A DNA stretch of 64,000 bases from Actinomycetospora termitidis (GCF_030286555.1 NZ_JASVWF010000003.1:918267-982266); one strand, 5' to 3'; counted from the stretch's first letter, positions 42,684-52,025 are shown. Numbers and translations: made by a program. The notes: generated by a model not told the origin, from the letters alone.

Positions 42684-43091
42684 ATGTCCGGTCGCCACCG
42701 CAAGCCGTCCACGCTGTCCGAGACCACGGGCAGCCTCGCCGTCGCGTCCCTCAAGGTCGGCATCGCCGCCGCGACGGTCACCGCCCCGGTCGCCCTCGCG
42801 GGCACCGCCATGGCCGCCCCGAGCGCGTCCGCCTCCCCGGACAGCAACGCCACCTGGGACCGCCTCGCCAAGTGCGAGTCGACCAACAACTGGGACGCGG
42901 ACACGGGCAACGGCTTCAAGGGCGGCCTGCAGTTCACCGACTCCACGTGGAAGGCCTTCGGCGGCAAGCAGTACGCCTCCAGCGCCGACCAGGCCAGCCG
43001 CGAGGAGCAGATCGCCGTCGCGAAGAAGGTGCAGGACGAGCAGGGCTGGAAGGCCTGGCCGACCTGCACCAAGAAGCTCGGGATGCGCTGA
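42684..43091 (+). CDS. rpf: resuscitation-promoting factor-like transglycosylase
   Basis: Predicted 135-residue secreted protein. An N-terminal signal peptide (basic, then hydrophobic 20-44, cleavage near AMA-AP) is followed by a single Rpf domain of about 75 residues. WDRLAKCESTNNW holds the catalytic Glu65 and Cys64; Cys near the end (WPTCTKK) should form the conserved disulphide. The GLQFTDSTWKAFGG segment lines the peptidoglycan-binding cleft. It cleaves cell-wall glycan and stimulates growth from dormancy. No LysM or G5 domain. GGAG lies about 9 nt before ATG 42684. Confidence 0.93.
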   Translation: MSGRHRKPSTLSETTGSLAVASLKVGIAAATVTAPVALAGTAMAAPSASASPDSNATWDRLAKCESTNNWDADTGNGFKGGLQFTDSTWKAFGGKQYASSADQASREEQIAVAKKVQDEQGWKAWPTCTKKLGMR

Positions 43092-43123
43092 CCCCCATGC
43101 CGTGACGACGGCATGATGACGAC

Positions 43124-44761
43124 GTGACCACCCCGGATGTCGTCGTCGTCGGAGCCGGCCTGGCCGGTCTCGTCGCCACCGCCGAGCTCGCCGACGCCGG
43201 CCGCCGGGTGGTCCTGCTCGACCAGGAGCCCGAGGCCTCGCTCGGCGGGCAGGCCTGGTGGTCCTTCGGCGGGCTGTTCCTCGTGGACTCCCCCGAGCAG
43301 CGCCGGCTCCGTATCCACGACTCGCTCGAGCTGGCGTGGTCGGACTGGCAGGGCTCCGCGCAGTTCGACGCGACCGGCGACGAGCAGGGCCGCGCGTGGG
43401 CGCGGGCCTACGTCGAGTGGGCCGCCGGGGAGAAGCGTTCCTGGTTGCGGGCGCAGGGCGTCCGGTTCTTCCCCGTCGTCGGGTGGGCCGAGCGGGGCTC
43501 CGGTTCCCCCACCGGCCACGGCAACTCCGTGCCCCGCTTCCACATCACGTGGGGCACCGGCCCCGGCATCCTCGAACCCTTCCTGCGGCGCGTCCGCGCG
43601 GCCGTGGCGGACGGTCGCGTGGAGCTGCGCTTCCGCCACCGGGTCGACCGGCTCGTGACGACGGCGGGTGTGGTCACCGGCGTCGCGGGGGCGGTGCTGG
43701 AACCCAGTGACGTGGCCCGCGGCCAGTCCAGCTCGCGGACGGAGACGGGGGACTTCGAGCTCGCCGCCGGAGCGGTCGTCGTGACCAGCGGAGGCATCGG
43801 CGGTGACCACGAGACCGTCCGGAAGTACTGGCCGGCGCGGCTGGGGACGCCGCCCGAGCACATGATCTCCGGGGTGCCCGCCCACGTGGACGGCCGCATG
43901 ATCGGCGTCACCGAGGCGGCGGGCGGCGCGGTGGTGCACCGCGACCGGATGTGGCACTACACCGAGGGCATCGCCAACCACTCCCCGGTCTGGCCGCTGC
44001 ACGGCATCCGCATCCTGCCCGGGCCGTCGTCGCTGTGGTTCGACGCGACGGGCAAGCGCCTGCCCGCGCCGCTCTTCCCCGGCGCCGACACCCTGGGGAC
44101 GCTGGCGCACATCCGGCGCACCGGGCACGATCACACCTGGTTCGTCACCACCCAGCGCATCCTGGAGAAGGAGTTCGCGCTCTCCGGCTCCGAGCAGAAC
44201 CCCGACCTCACCGGCCGCGACATCCGGCTCACCCTGCAACGGGGGCGCCCCGGCCCGACCGGGCCGGTCGGCGAGTTCCAGCGCCGCGGGGCCGACTTCG
44301 TGCAGGCCTCGACCCTCGCCGAGCTGGTCGACCGGATGAACGCGCTGACCCCGGAACCGTTGCTGCGCCTCGAGGACGTCGAGCGCCAGGTCCTCGCCCG
44401 CGACCGCGAGCTGGACAACCCGTACGGCAAGGACGCCCAGCTCGCGGCGGTCCGCAACGCCCGCGGCTACCTCGGCGACCGGTTGATCCGGGTCGCTCCG
44501 CCACACCGGATCCTCGACCCGGCCGCCGGGCCCCTCGTGGCGGTCAAGCTGCACATCCTCACCCGCAAGACCCTCGGTGGGCTGCACACCGACCTGTCCG
44601 GGCGGGTGCTGGGCGGCGACGGGTCACCGGTGCCCGGGCTGTACGCGGCCGGGGAGGCCGCCGGGTTCGGCGGCGGCGGGGTGCACGGCTACAACTCGCT
44701 GGAGGGCACCTTCCTCGGCGGCTGCCTGTTCAGCGGCCGCACCGTCGGGCGGGCGATCTGA
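43124..44761 (+). CDS. FAD-binding dehydrogenase (fumarate reductase/KstD superfamily)
   Basis: Predicted 545-residue flavoprotein. The N-terminal VVVVGAGLAGLVAT dinucleotide fold starts at residue 6, and ASLGGQAWWSFGG and VVTSGGIGGDHETV follow. The C-terminal LYAAGEAAGFGGGGVHGYNSLEGTFLGGCLFSGRTVG closes the FAD site. It resembles actinobacterial FAD-binding dehydrogenases related to 3-ketosteroid dehydrogenase and flavocytochrome c. The substrate is not known; no steroid genes lie nearby. GTG 43124 lies 32 bp after rpf. Confidence 0.87.
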   Translation: MTTPDVVVVGAGLAGLVATAELADAGRRVVLLDQEPEASLGGQAWWSFGGLFLVDSPEQRRLRIHDSLELAWSDWQGSAQFDATGDEQGRAWARAYVEWAAGEKRSWLRAQGVRFFPVVGWAERGSGSPTGHGNSVPRFHITWGTGPGILEPFLRRVRAAVADGRVELRFRHRVDRLVTTAGVVTGVAGAVLEPSDVARGQSSSRTETGDFELAAGAVVVTSGGIGGDHETVRKYWPARLGTPPEHMISGVPAHVDGRMIGVTEAAGGAVVHRDRMWHYTEGIANHSPVWPLHGIRILPGPSSLWFDATGKRLPAPLFPGADTLGTLAHIRRTGHDHTWFVTTQRILEKEFALSGSEQNPDLTGRDIRLTLQRGRPGPTGPVGEFQRRGADFVQASTLAELVDRMNALTPEPLLRLEDVERQVLARDRELDNPYGKDAQLAAVRNARGYLGDRLIRVAPPHRILDPAAGPLVAVKLHILTRKTLGGLHTDLSGRVLGGDGSPVPGLYAAGEAAGFGGGGVHGYNSLEGTFLGGCLFSGRTVGRAI

Positions 44762-44765
44762 CCGG

Positions 44766-45800
44766 TCAGTTCCGGGCGCACTCGTAGGTGACCGGTACCT
44801 CGGCGCCGTGGTCGATCACCTCGAAGTCGTCGACCGAGAGTCCGCCGAAGGTCCGGGCCTCGATGCCGAGATCGGCCCACTTCGCCGTCGAGAACCGGTC
44901 GTCGGCGAAGGTCAGGGCGATCTCCCCGCCGTCGGAGAGGTACATGCCGTAGGTCTGCAGGGCCGTCAGCACCACGCGCTGCGGCCCGGTGAACGACGCG
45001 GCGTCGAAGGTCGGCTTCAGGCGCAGGTGCATCCCGTACGGCGGGGCGTCCGGACCCGGGTTCTCCGGGCCGCCGGCGTGCGTGGCGGGCGGGACGTACA
45101 CGCCCGCCTTCATCCGGTCGTTCGGCAGCACGAAGCGCAGCGCGTGGTCGATGCGCCCGCCGGCGACCTCGTCCGCGGTCGGCGTGAGCGCGGCGATCGG
45201 GAAGCCGGCCGCGTCGGCGCTCGTGCACTGGGGTCCGCGCAGCTCGTCGGAGTAGGTGCGGTCGAGGTCCCACACGAACATCCCGCCCGCCGTGAGCCCG
45301 TCGGCGCTGCCCGTGGCCTGGTAGAGCTCGTAGAGCCGGCGTCCGGCGGTGTCCGCGACGAGCAGGTGACAGTCCTCGTTCGCCGCATCGCAGGTGAGGT
45401 CGGAGGAGCCCTCGATCACGGCACCGTCGGGAACGGGCATCTCGGCCGGGACCGGGTCGCAGTCGGGGCCGCCGAAGCAGTAGTCGGCGCTCGGGCCCAC
45501 CGTGAGGCGCCGGGTCGAGCCGTCGGCGGTGAGCACCGGCATCGCGGTGTCGATCTGCAGGACGTTGCCGTTGCCCCAGCCGCCGGCCGCGTCGAGCGCG
45601 GCGAGGATCGCTGGCGAGCGGTCCGAGGCCGGGGTGCGGGACACGTCCTGGGTCCACGGCTGCGGTCCGGCGAACAGGGCGCCCGGGCGGCCCGCGGCCG
45701 GCGCCGCGCGCGACGTCGGGGATGCGTCCCGGAACGGGGCGGTGACACTGCAGGCGCCGGCCAGGAACAGGACGATCGCCACCACCAGGGCACGGACCAC
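44766..45800 (-). CDS. predicted lipoprotein of unknown function
   Basis: Predicted 344-residue exported protein. A short hydrophobic signal ends in LFLAGAC, a plausible lipobox, so Cys at about residue 14 may be lipidated. The mature part is Gly/Asp/Pro-rich with six further cysteines (CFGGPDCDP, LTCDAANEDCH, GPQCTS, YECARN) probably forming disulphides. No family is recognised with confidence. GTG 45800 was chosen because it begins the signal peptide. It converges on the dehydrogenase with a 4-bp gap. Confidence 0.65.
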   Translation of the reverse strand: MVRALVVAIVLFLAGACSVTAPFRDASPTSRAAPAAGRPGALFAGPQPWTQDVSRTPASDRSPAILAALDAAGGWGNGNVLQIDTAMPVLTADGSTRRLTVGPSADYCFGGPDCDPVPAEMPVPDGAVIEGSSDLTCDAANEDCHLLVADTAGRRLYELYQATGSADGLTAGGMFVWDLDRTYSDELRGPQCTSADAAGFPIAALTPTADEVAGGRIDHALRFVLPNDRMKAGVYVPPATHAGGPENPGPDAPPYGMHLRLKPTFDAASFTGPQRVVLTALQTYGMYLSDGGEIALTFADDRFSTAKWADLGIEARTFGGLSVDDFEVIDHGAEVPVTYECARN

Positions 45801-45909
45801 GCGAGCACCGTAGGCCCGTCGTCGGGACCGAGGACCGGAAAGCCGTAGTGCTCGGCGCGGAATGCCGTAGTGGGGATCGGTCCGGGCCCCACCCGGGCAC
45901 TCCGTGACC

Positions 45910-46908
45910 ATGGAACGACGAACCCTCGGATCGCAGGGCCTGTCCGTGTCCGCCCTCGGGCTCGGGTGCATGGGCATGACGTTCGCCTACGGCGGCCAGG
46001 ACGACGACGAGTCCCGCGCGACCCTGCGGCGTGCCCTCGAACTCGGCATCACCTTCTTCGACACCGCCGACATGTACGGCCCGCACACCAACGAACAGCT
46101 GCTCGGCAGCGTCCTCGGCGCCCACCGCGACCAGGTGGAGATCGCGACGAAGTTCGGCAACGAGATCGGGCCGGACGGGAAGGGCACCGGCCGCGTCAAC
46201 GGGCGGCCGGAGTACCTGCGCGGCCAGATCGACGGCTCGCTCGCGCGCCTGGGCACCGACCACGTCGACCTCTACTACCAGCACCGGGTCGACCCCTCGG
46301 TGCCGATCGAGGAGACCTGGGGTGCGCTCGGCGAGCTCGTCGAGGCGGGCAAGGTCCGCCACCTCGGCATCTCGGAGGCCGCGCCCGAGACCATCCGGCG
46401 GGCGCACGCCACGGCACCGGTGAGCGCCGTGCAGACCGAGTACTCCCTCTTCACCCGCGAGGTCGAGGACGACGGCGTGCTCGACGTCTGCCGCGAGCTC
46501 GGCATCGGCTTCGTGCCCTACAGCCCGTTGGGCCGCGGTTTCCTGTCCGGGGACATCCGGTCGACCGACGACCTCCCCGAGGGCGACTGGCGCCGGAACG
46601 CCCCGCGCTTCTCCGGCGAGGCCCTGCAGGCCAACCTGCGGGTCCTGGAGCAGGTGGAGGAGATCGCGTCCGCGAAGGGGGTCCCGACGACGGTGCTCGC
46701 GCTGGCCTGGGTGCTCGCGAAGCAGATCCCGCCCGGGGTCGTGCCGATCCCGGGCACGAAGCGTCGTCGCTACCTGGAGGAGAACGTGCGCGCCCTCGAC
46801 GTCACGCTGACCGACGACGAGCTCGCCGCGATCGACGAGGCCGCACCGCTCGGCGTCGCGACCGGCCAGCGCTACCCGGAGGCGGCGATGGGCGGCCTGC
46901 GCCGCTGA
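45910..46908 (+). CDS. aldo/keto reductase
   Basis: Predicted 332-residue (beta/alpha)8 barrel oxidoreductase. The catalytic tetrad is visible: Asp and Tyr in FDTADMYG, Lys in ATKFGNE and His in DLYYQHRVD. LGLGCMGMTFAYG at the start and the NADPH-binding VPIPGTKRRRYLEENV near the end are typical of the AKR13/YajO-type group. It reduces aldehydes or ketones using NADPH. A GTG at 45904 in frame is an alternative start. It stands alone. Confidence 0.92.
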   Translation: MERRTLGSQGLSVSALGLGCMGMTFAYGGQDDDESRATLRRALELGITFFDTADMYGPHTNEQLLGSVLGAHRDQVEIATKFGNEIGPDGKGTGRVNGRPEYLRGQIDGSLARLGTDHVDLYYQHRVDPSVPIEETWGALGELVEAGKVRHLGISEAAPETIRRAHATAPVSAVQTEYSLFTREVEDDGVLDVCRELGIGFVPYSPLGRGFLSGDIRSTDDLPEGDWRRNAPRFSGEALQANLRVLEQVEEIASAKGVPTTVLALAWVLAKQIPPGVVPIPGTKRRRYLEENVRALDVTLTDDELAAIDEAAPLGVATGQRYPEAAMGGLRR

Positions 46909-46924
46909 GTCCTCGACCAGGTCC

Positions 46925-47362
46925 TCAACGCGACTCGGCGTCCGCCTTCACCGAGGCCAGGTTCTTGCGGGCGGAGCGGTGCATCGCCCGCTCCAGGCCC
47001 CAGTTCGGCACCGGGACGGTGACCTCCATCGTGGAGGTCATCGTCAGCTCCGTCCCGGTGCCGGACTCCGCCGCCTCGTAGGCGATGGTGCTCTCGCCGA
47101 TCAGCTTCCCGCCGTCCTTCGTGCAGGTCAGCGTCACCGACGCGTCGGTGTAGGCGACGTCGTACACCGCGGTGGTGGTGAACCCGATGGCGCCGAGCGT
47201 CACCTCGATCCGCGACGGCCGTCCGTCGTCGCCGCGGGCGACGACCTTCGCCTCCTTGGCCTCGTTGGCCCAGCGGTCGGTGTTCTCCAGGTCGGCGACG
47301 ACGTCGACGACCGTCGACACCGGGGCGGCGATGGAGATGGATTCCTTCACGGGTCCGGCCAT
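46925..47362 (-). CDS. SRPBCC (START-like) protein
   Basis: Predicted 145-residue polyketide-cyclase/dehydrase-like SRPBCC protein. The ESISIAAPVSTVVDVVADLENTDRWA opening, with the long C-terminal helix (NWGLERAMHRSARKNLASVKADAE), is the family pattern of small hydrophobic ligand-binding helix-grip folds. It has no named catalytic residues. It starts 2 bp after the HSL-type esterase stop and so is co-transcribed with it. Confidence 0.8.
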   Translation of the reverse strand: MAGPVKESISIAAPVSTVVDVVADLENTDRWANEAKEAKVVARGDDGRPSRIEVTLGAIGFTTTAVYDVAYTDASVTLTCTKDGGKLIGESTIAYEAAESGTGTELTMTSTMEVTVPVPNWGLERAMHRSARKNLASVKADAESR

Positions 47363-47364
47363 GG

Positions 47365-48486
47365 TCAGTTGATACCCGCGCCGTGGCCCTCCACGCCCGG
47401 GGTGTCGAGGGCCATGGCCTGGGAGGACGACCGCGGGCCGGTCAGGGCGATCCCCGCGCGCAGGGCCGACGCCGCGTCGAGCACCGCGTCCCGCGCGGCG
47501 GGGATGAGCCCGGCGAACCCGGCGTAGCCGTGGACGAGGCCGGGGAAGCGGCGCGCGACGACCGGGACCCCGACCCGTCGCAGCGCCGACACCAGCTCCT
47601 CGCCCTCGTCGCGCAGCGGGTCGAATCCGGCGGTGGCGACGTACGCAGGCGGCATGACGTCGAGGTCGTCGGCGTCGAGCAGCGCGGTCGGCCGGATCGG
47701 GTCGAGCCCCTCGGGCAGGTAGAGACCCTCGAACCACTCGACGTCCTGGGTGCGCAGGCCGAAGCCGTCGGCGAACAGCTCCCGCGAGCCGCCCGAGCGC
47801 CCGGCGTCCGTGACGGGATAGAGCGCGAGGACGAACTCGGCGGTCGTCTCGCCACGACGGGCGAGCTGGTGGGCCGCCGTCAGGGCGAGGTTGGCGCCCG
47901 CGGAGTCGCCGCCGACCGCGACGGCGCCGGCCCGGAGCTCCGCGCGGTGGTCCAGCACGTACCGCAGCGCCGCGACGGCGTCCGCGAGGCCGGCGGGGAA
48001 CGGGTGCTCCGGCGCCAGCCGGTACTCGACGGACAGGACGCGGGCGCCGGCCTGCTGCGCGAGCGCGCGGCACAGCGGGTCGCCGGAGACGATGCTGCCG
48101 AGCGCGAAGCCGCCGCCGTGGAAGAAGACGAGCAGGCCCGCCGTCGACCCGGAGACGTCGACCGGCTCGTACAACCGGGCGTCGAGCGTCCCGGGCGCGT
48201 CCCGCGACGGGCCCACCGGCACCGGGATCGTGAGCGAGCGGCTGACGACGCTGCGGGTGACCTCGGCGAGGCCGGTCGCCGCCTCGTCGGTGAGCCGGCG
48301 CTGGTCGGAGATCGGTGGCTCCTCGCCGGGGTTCGCGGCCAGCGAGATCAGCTTGATGACCATCTGGACGTCGAGATCGAGGACCTGGCCGTCGAGCTCG
48401 ACGCGGCGTCCGGCGATCGCGCGCTTCACCGGCCGCGGGAGCCCGACGAGCCCACGCAGCACTCGGCGCAGGATCGGGAACTTCAC
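47365..48486 (-). CDS. alpha/beta hydrolase, hormone-sensitive-lipase family
   Basis: Predicted 373-residue esterase of the HSL/LipH family. The oxyanion motif FFHGGGFALG, nucleophile GGDSAGAN, then GFDPLRDEG (Asp) and LVHGYAGF (His) give the full triad. A cap domain of about 110 residues precedes it, as in mycobacterial Lip proteins. It should hydrolyse short to medium acyl esters. GTG 48486 was chosen because it begins the family sequence. The gene is divergent from the GNAT gene and leads the SRPBCC gene. Confidence 0.9.
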   Translation of the reverse strand: MKFPILRRVLRGLVGLPRPVKRAIAGRRVELDGQVLDLDVQMVIKLISLAANPGEEPPISDQRRLTDEAATGLAEVTRSVVSRSLTIPVPVGPSRDAPGTLDARLYEPVDVSGSTAGLLVFFHGGGFALGSIVSGDPLCRALAQQAGARVLSVEYRLAPEHPFPAGLADAVAALRYVLDHRAELRAGAVAVGGDSAGANLALTAAHQLARRGETTAEFVLALYPVTDAGRSGGSRELFADGFGLRTQDVEWFEGLYLPEGLDPIRPTALLDADDLDVMPPAYVATAGFDPLRDEGEELVSALRRVGVPVVARRFPGLVHGYAGFAGLIPAARDAVLDAASALRAGIALTGPRSSSQAMALDTPGVEGHGAGIN

Positions 48487-48555
48487 GCCGCCGAGCCTAG
48501 GAGCGTCGCCGATCAGGCGCCCGGGCGGCCCGGGGAGATCACCGATGATGGGGTC

Positions 48556-49074
48556 ATGACGACGTTGCTGGGGCTGCTGACCCGCCTCCGCGCCTGGCGC
48601 GACGACGACGCCGAGGCCATCTTCCGCGCCTGCCAGGACGCCGACGTGCAGCGCTTCACGACGGTGCCCTCCCCCTACCGACGGGAGGACGCGGACTGGT
48701 TCCTGGCGCACCACGTGCACGACGTCGAGGGCGAGGGCGGGGCGTCGTTCTGCCTCGAGGGGCTGGAGGCGCCGGGGCGCGTCGCGGGGAGCATGGCGCT
48801 GCTGCACGTGCGGGACGGCGTCGGCGAGATCGGCTACTGGACCGCGGCGGAGGCCCGGGGGCGGGGCTGGACGGCCGACGGGTTGGCGACGCTCGCGGCG
48901 TGGACGTTCGCCGAGCGGGAGTGCCGGCGTCTGGAACTGGTGATCGAGCGCGCGAACGAGGCGTCGACCGGCGTGGCACGTCGTGTCGGGTTCCGGGCGG
49001 ACCGCGAGGAACCGGCACGAGTGCTCCGGGACGGCTCCGTACGGGACGTGGTGGTCCACGTGCTCGAGGCCTGA
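48556..49074 (+). CDS. GNAT-family N-acetyltransferase (RimJ/RimL type)
   Basis: Predicted 172-residue acetyltransferase. LRAWRDDDAEAIFRACQDADVQRFT opens the Acetyltransf_3 family, and EIGYWTAAEARGRGWTADGLATLAAWTF holds the acetyl-CoA loop RGRGW. LELVIERANEASTGVARRVGF is the usual final helix and strand. It probably acetylates a ribosomal protein or small amine; the substrate is unknown. The next feature is an 11-bp-spaced direct repeat 4 bp after its stop. Confidence 0.87.
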   Translation: MTTLLGLLTRLRAWRDDDAEAIFRACQDADVQRFTTVPSPYRREDADWFLAHHVHDVEGEGGASFCLEGLEAPGRVAGSMALLHVRDGVGEIGYWTAAEARGRGWTADGLATLAAWTFAERECRRLELVIERANEASTGVARRVGFRADREEPARVLRDGSVRDVVVHVLEA

Positions 49075-49078
49075 GATC

Positions 49079-49095
49079 GTGACCGTTCCGTGATC
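49079..49095 (+). promoter_or_regulatory. GTGAC-N6-GTGATC direct repeat upstream of DUF222-HNH
   Basis: GTGAC at 49079 and GTGATC at 49090, 11 bp apart, lie about 70 bp before the DUF222-HNH start. A TAGTGT element 11 bp before the ATG is a possible -10. The copy at 34169 differs by one base in the spacer (GTGACCGTTTCGTGATC against GTGACCGTTCCGTGATC). Confidence 0.5.
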
Positions 49096-49162
49096 TTCTG
49101 GTGAGCGCCGACCTGGGCTTTCCCGGCCGTGACTGTCGGGGGTTCGCTCTAGTGTTCGAATC

Positions 49163-51187
49163 ATGAGCACGGCAGTGGACTCCGAGCCCCGGGTGGGAGC
49201 CGAGACGCTGCTGCGTGCTGTCGACCCCGCCGAGCTGCCGGGTGAGGCGGTGGATGCGGGGATGAGCGCGTGCTTCGCGGCGGTGAACACCGCGGCCTGG
49301 CAGCTGTCCCGCTACGTGCTGGAGTGCTCGCGGGCGAAGGCCGGCACCCTCGAGCGGGTGGTGACCCGTCGTCGGGCGGGGAAGGTCGTGGCGCAGTCGC
49401 TGGGGTGGTCGGAGAGCTACGCGGCCTCGCGGATCGAGTTCGCCCGCCAGGTCGTGGAGCGGCTGCCGCGGCTCGGGGCGGAGATGGCCGCGGGGCGGCT
49501 GGAGGAACGCAAAGCGGCGGTGATCGTCGATCTGGTCGCCGATCTCGACGACGCCCAGGCCCGGGAGGTCGTCGACCAGGTCATCGACGCCGCAGCGGCG
49601 CTGCCCTACACGGCGTTGCGTCAGCGGGTGGCGCGGGTGGCGGCGGCGGTGGACCCGGACTGGTGGGAGCGACGCCGCGCGGCGGCGGTGGCGCGGCGGC
49701 GGGTGACGTTGCGTTCGGCGCCGTCGGGGGCGGCGGAGTTGTGTGGGCTGGATCTGCCCGAGGACCCGGCCCAGGACGCCCACGACCGGATCGTCGCGCT
49801 CGCGGCCGCGGCCCGGCGCCGTCTGGCGCGCGCGGGGATTCGGGTGTCGGTCGGGGAGGTGGAGTGCGAGGTGATGCTGACCCTGACCGGTCCGGCCGGG
49901 GCCGGGATGTACGACCTCGACGTCGTCGACCACGTCACCACCACCTTCGGCGGCCCCACCGCCACCGACAACGACGGTGATGACGGCGACCCTGGCGACA
50001 CCGGCCCCGACGACAGCGGACCCGACGACACCGGACCCGACGACAGCGGACCCGAGGACAGCGGACCCGACGCCAGCGGCCCGGCTGACGGTCGCGACGA
50101 TGGCGCGCCGGACATCAGTCCCGAGGACAGCGATCCCGAGGACAGCGATCCCGAGGACAGCGATCCCGAGGACAGCGATCCCGCGGAGCCGGCGCGCGGC
50201 GCTGGTAGCGAGGCACCGGTGGTCACGTTCCGGGCGCGCACGGTGCTGCGCCTGGAGCTACGCACCGTCCTCGGGTTGGACCGCCGCCCGGGCGAGCTGC
50301 CCGGCCACGGCCCGATCGCCAACCCCGAAGCCGTCGCGATGGCCTGGGCCCGCCGACACCAACGCTGGCGGATCGCCCTCTACGACCACCTCGGCCGACT
50401 CGAGTACGTCCTCTCGGTCCGACCCCCGGCCACCGGGCCACCCCCGGTCGGCGGGCGCCGCCACGCCCAGATCATCGAGATCACCGCCCACACCCGCGAC
50501 CTCGACCTCCTCACCGCCGCCTTCGGCACCGACCAACTGCCCCTCACCGACCTGCGCGCCCTCGGCCCGATCCCGCACGACCTGCCGACCGTGCCCGGTG
50601 ACGCTCTCGGGTTCCTGCGCCGCGCCGCCCGCGCCCTCGCCCGCGAACGCGCCCGCCCACCCGAAGAGCACCCCGCCGTGAGCACCGCTGAAGCCGGGAA
50701 CCGGTTCCCCTCCACCCGGCTACGGGACTGGGTCACCGCCCGCGACCGCACCTGCCGCGCGCCGGGCTGCACCGTGGACGCCACCCGATGCCACGCCGAC
50801 CACACCCTGGCCGTCACCGACGGCGGCCAGACCGTCGCCGACGACCTCGGTGCCCTGTGCCAGGCCGACCACCTCGACAAACACGACGACGACGCCGGCT
50901 GGACCGTGCACCAGACCCACCCCGGGCGTTTCGAGTGGACCTCCCCCACCGGGCGGGTCCACGTCCGTGAACCCGAGCCCTACCGCCCGCTACCCGACCC
51001 CGTCCCGCGCACCTGGATCCGCCACCACGACGACTGGCAACCCCGCCCCATCCTGCCGGGCACACCCCGACCCAACCGGCACGGTCTGATCACCGACGCC
51101 TCCCGCGACACCCAGAGCCACCTCTGGCGACGCGCCCAACAACGACGAACCGAGACGACCGACCTCGACGACGGGCCGCCCTTCTAG
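49163..51187 (+). CDS. DUF222/HNH endonuclease (13E12-repeat-type protein)
   Basis: Predicted 674-residue protein. An N-terminal DUF222 helical domain (about 20-230; LSRYVLECSRAKAGTLERV, ESYAASRIEFARQVVERLP) is followed by an acidic Asp/Pro/Gly/Ser insert (about 270-345), a second DUF222 part and an HNH domain (about 520-575) with CRAPGC, CHADH and LGALCQADH. This is the layout of the M. tuberculosis 13E12 family, present in many copies in actinobacteria. The biological role is unknown. No inverted repeats or transposase lie around it. There is no ribosome site before the ATG. Confidence 0.9.
   Translation: MSTAVDSEPRVGAETLLRAVDPAELPGEAVDAGMSACFAAVNTAAWQLSRYVLECSRAKAGTLERVVTRRRAGKVVAQSLGWSESYAASRIEFARQVVERLPRLGAEMAAGRLEERKAAVIVDLVADLDDAQAREVVDQVIDAAAALPYTALRQRVARVAAAVDPDWWERRRAAAVARRRVTLRSAPSGAAELCGLDLPEDPAQDAHDRIVALAAAARRRLARAGIRVSVGEVECEVMLTLTGPAGAGMYDLDVVDHVTTTFGGPTATDNDGDDGDPGDTGPDDSGPDDTGPDDSGPEDSGPDASGPADGRDDGAPDISPEDSDPEDSDPEDSDPEDSDPAEPARGAGSEAPVVTFRARTVLRLELRTVLGLDRRPGELPGHGPIANPEAVAMAWARRHQRWRIALYDHLGRLEYVLSVRPPATGPPPVGGRRHAQIIEITAHTRDLDLLTAAFGTDQLPLTDLRALGPIPHDLPTVPGDALGFLRRAARALARERARPPEEHPAVSTAEAGNRFPSTRLRDWVTARDRTCRAPGCTVDATRCHADHTLAVTDGGQTVADDLGALCQADHLDKHDDDAGWTVHQTHPGRFEWTSPTGRVHVREPEPYRPLPDPVPRTWIRHHDDWQPRPILPGTPRPNRHGLITDASRDTQSHLWRRAQQRRTETTDLDDGPPF
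50123..50182 (+). repeat. four perfect 15-bp tandem repeats in the HNH gene
   Basis: GAGGACAGCGATCCC is repeated four times without a mismatch, encoding EDSDP units (residues 321-340). Looser TGPDDSGPDD units of the same type precede it from about 49990. The length of the acidic linker is probably variable between strains. Confidence 0.9.
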
Positions 51188-51197
51188 CCGCAGCGGA

Positions 51198-52025
51198 TCA
51201 GACGGCCAGCGTGCCCGTCACGCCGACCACGGTGTCGCCGCCGACCCACACCCGCCCGTCGACGTGCTCGACATGCACCCGCCCCCGCCGTCCGAGGGCG
51301 GTCCCCTGCGCCGCCACGTAGGACGACGGCGCGTGCCCGACAGACACGAGCCACTGCCCGAGCCCGGCGTTCAGCGAGCCGGTCACCGGGTCCTCACCGA
51401 CGCCGACGGCCGGGACGAAGGCCCGCACCTCGAACGCGGCCTCGGACCCGCTCGGGTGTGGCCCGACGACGCCGACGTTGTATCCCCCGACCGCCAGCGC
51501 CCGCAGATCCGGCGTGAGGCCGAGCACCGTGGCGGCGTCCGGGAGCAGCACGGCCACCCAGCCCGGGCCGTTGTCGACCCACGCCGCGTCGACGACGTCG
51601 TCCACCCCCAGCCCTGACCTCAACGCCTCGAGGTCCGCGGGGTCGACCGGGCCGGAGCGCACCAGCGGCGGCGCCTCGAACGCCGGCCGCTCTCCCCCGC
51701 GCACCCGCACCAGGCCCGCGCCGCACTCCTGGACCGGGCCCGCCCCGTCGTCGGGAATCCCTCCCGCCTCCGACCAGGCCCGGGCGGAGCCGAGCGTGGG
51801 GTGGCCGGCGAAGGGCAGCTCGCGGCGCGGCGTGAAGATGCGCAGCCGGTAGTCCGCGGCGGAGGTCGTCGGGCGCAGCAGGAACGTCGTCTCCGACAGG
51901 TTCGTCCACGAGGCGATCGCGGCCATCTGCGCGTCGCTCAGGTCGTCGGCGTCGTGGACGACGGCGACCGGGTTGCCGGCGAAGAGTTCGTCCGTGAACA
52001 CGTCGACCTGGGTGAAGCGGTGCAC
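51198..52025 (-). CDS. PhzF-family isomerase
   Basis: Predicted 275-residue protein of the PhzF/diaminopimelate-epimerase fold. [18 protein letters not shown] opens the family, and Glu45 in NLSETTF matches the catalytic acid of PhzF itself in place and number. The [13 protein letters not shown] and [15 protein letters not shown] motifs complete the two halves. Outside phenazine clusters the substrate is unknown, and no phenazine genes lie here. GTG 52025 was chosen because the family starts at that residue. Confidence 0.9.
   Translation of the reverse strand: MHRFTQVDVFTDELFAGNPVAVVHDADDLSDAQMAAIASWTNLSETTFLLRPTTSAADYRLRIFTPRRELPFAGHPTLGSARAWSEAGGIPDDGAGPVQECGAGLVRVRGGERPAFEAPPLVRSGPVDPADLEALRSGLGVDDVVDAAWVDNGPGWVAVLLPDAATVLGLTPDLRALAVGGYNVGVVGPHPSGSEAAFEVRAFVPAVGVGEDPVTGSLNAGLGQWLVSVGHAPSSYVAAQGTALGRRGRVHVEHVDGRVWVGGDTVVGVTGTLAV

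Noticed and set aside
49163..51187. Mobile element or intein around the HNH gene
   Set aside because: No terminal inverted repeats, target duplications, integrase or splicing motifs are seen; DUF222-HNH genes are widespread chromosomal genes.
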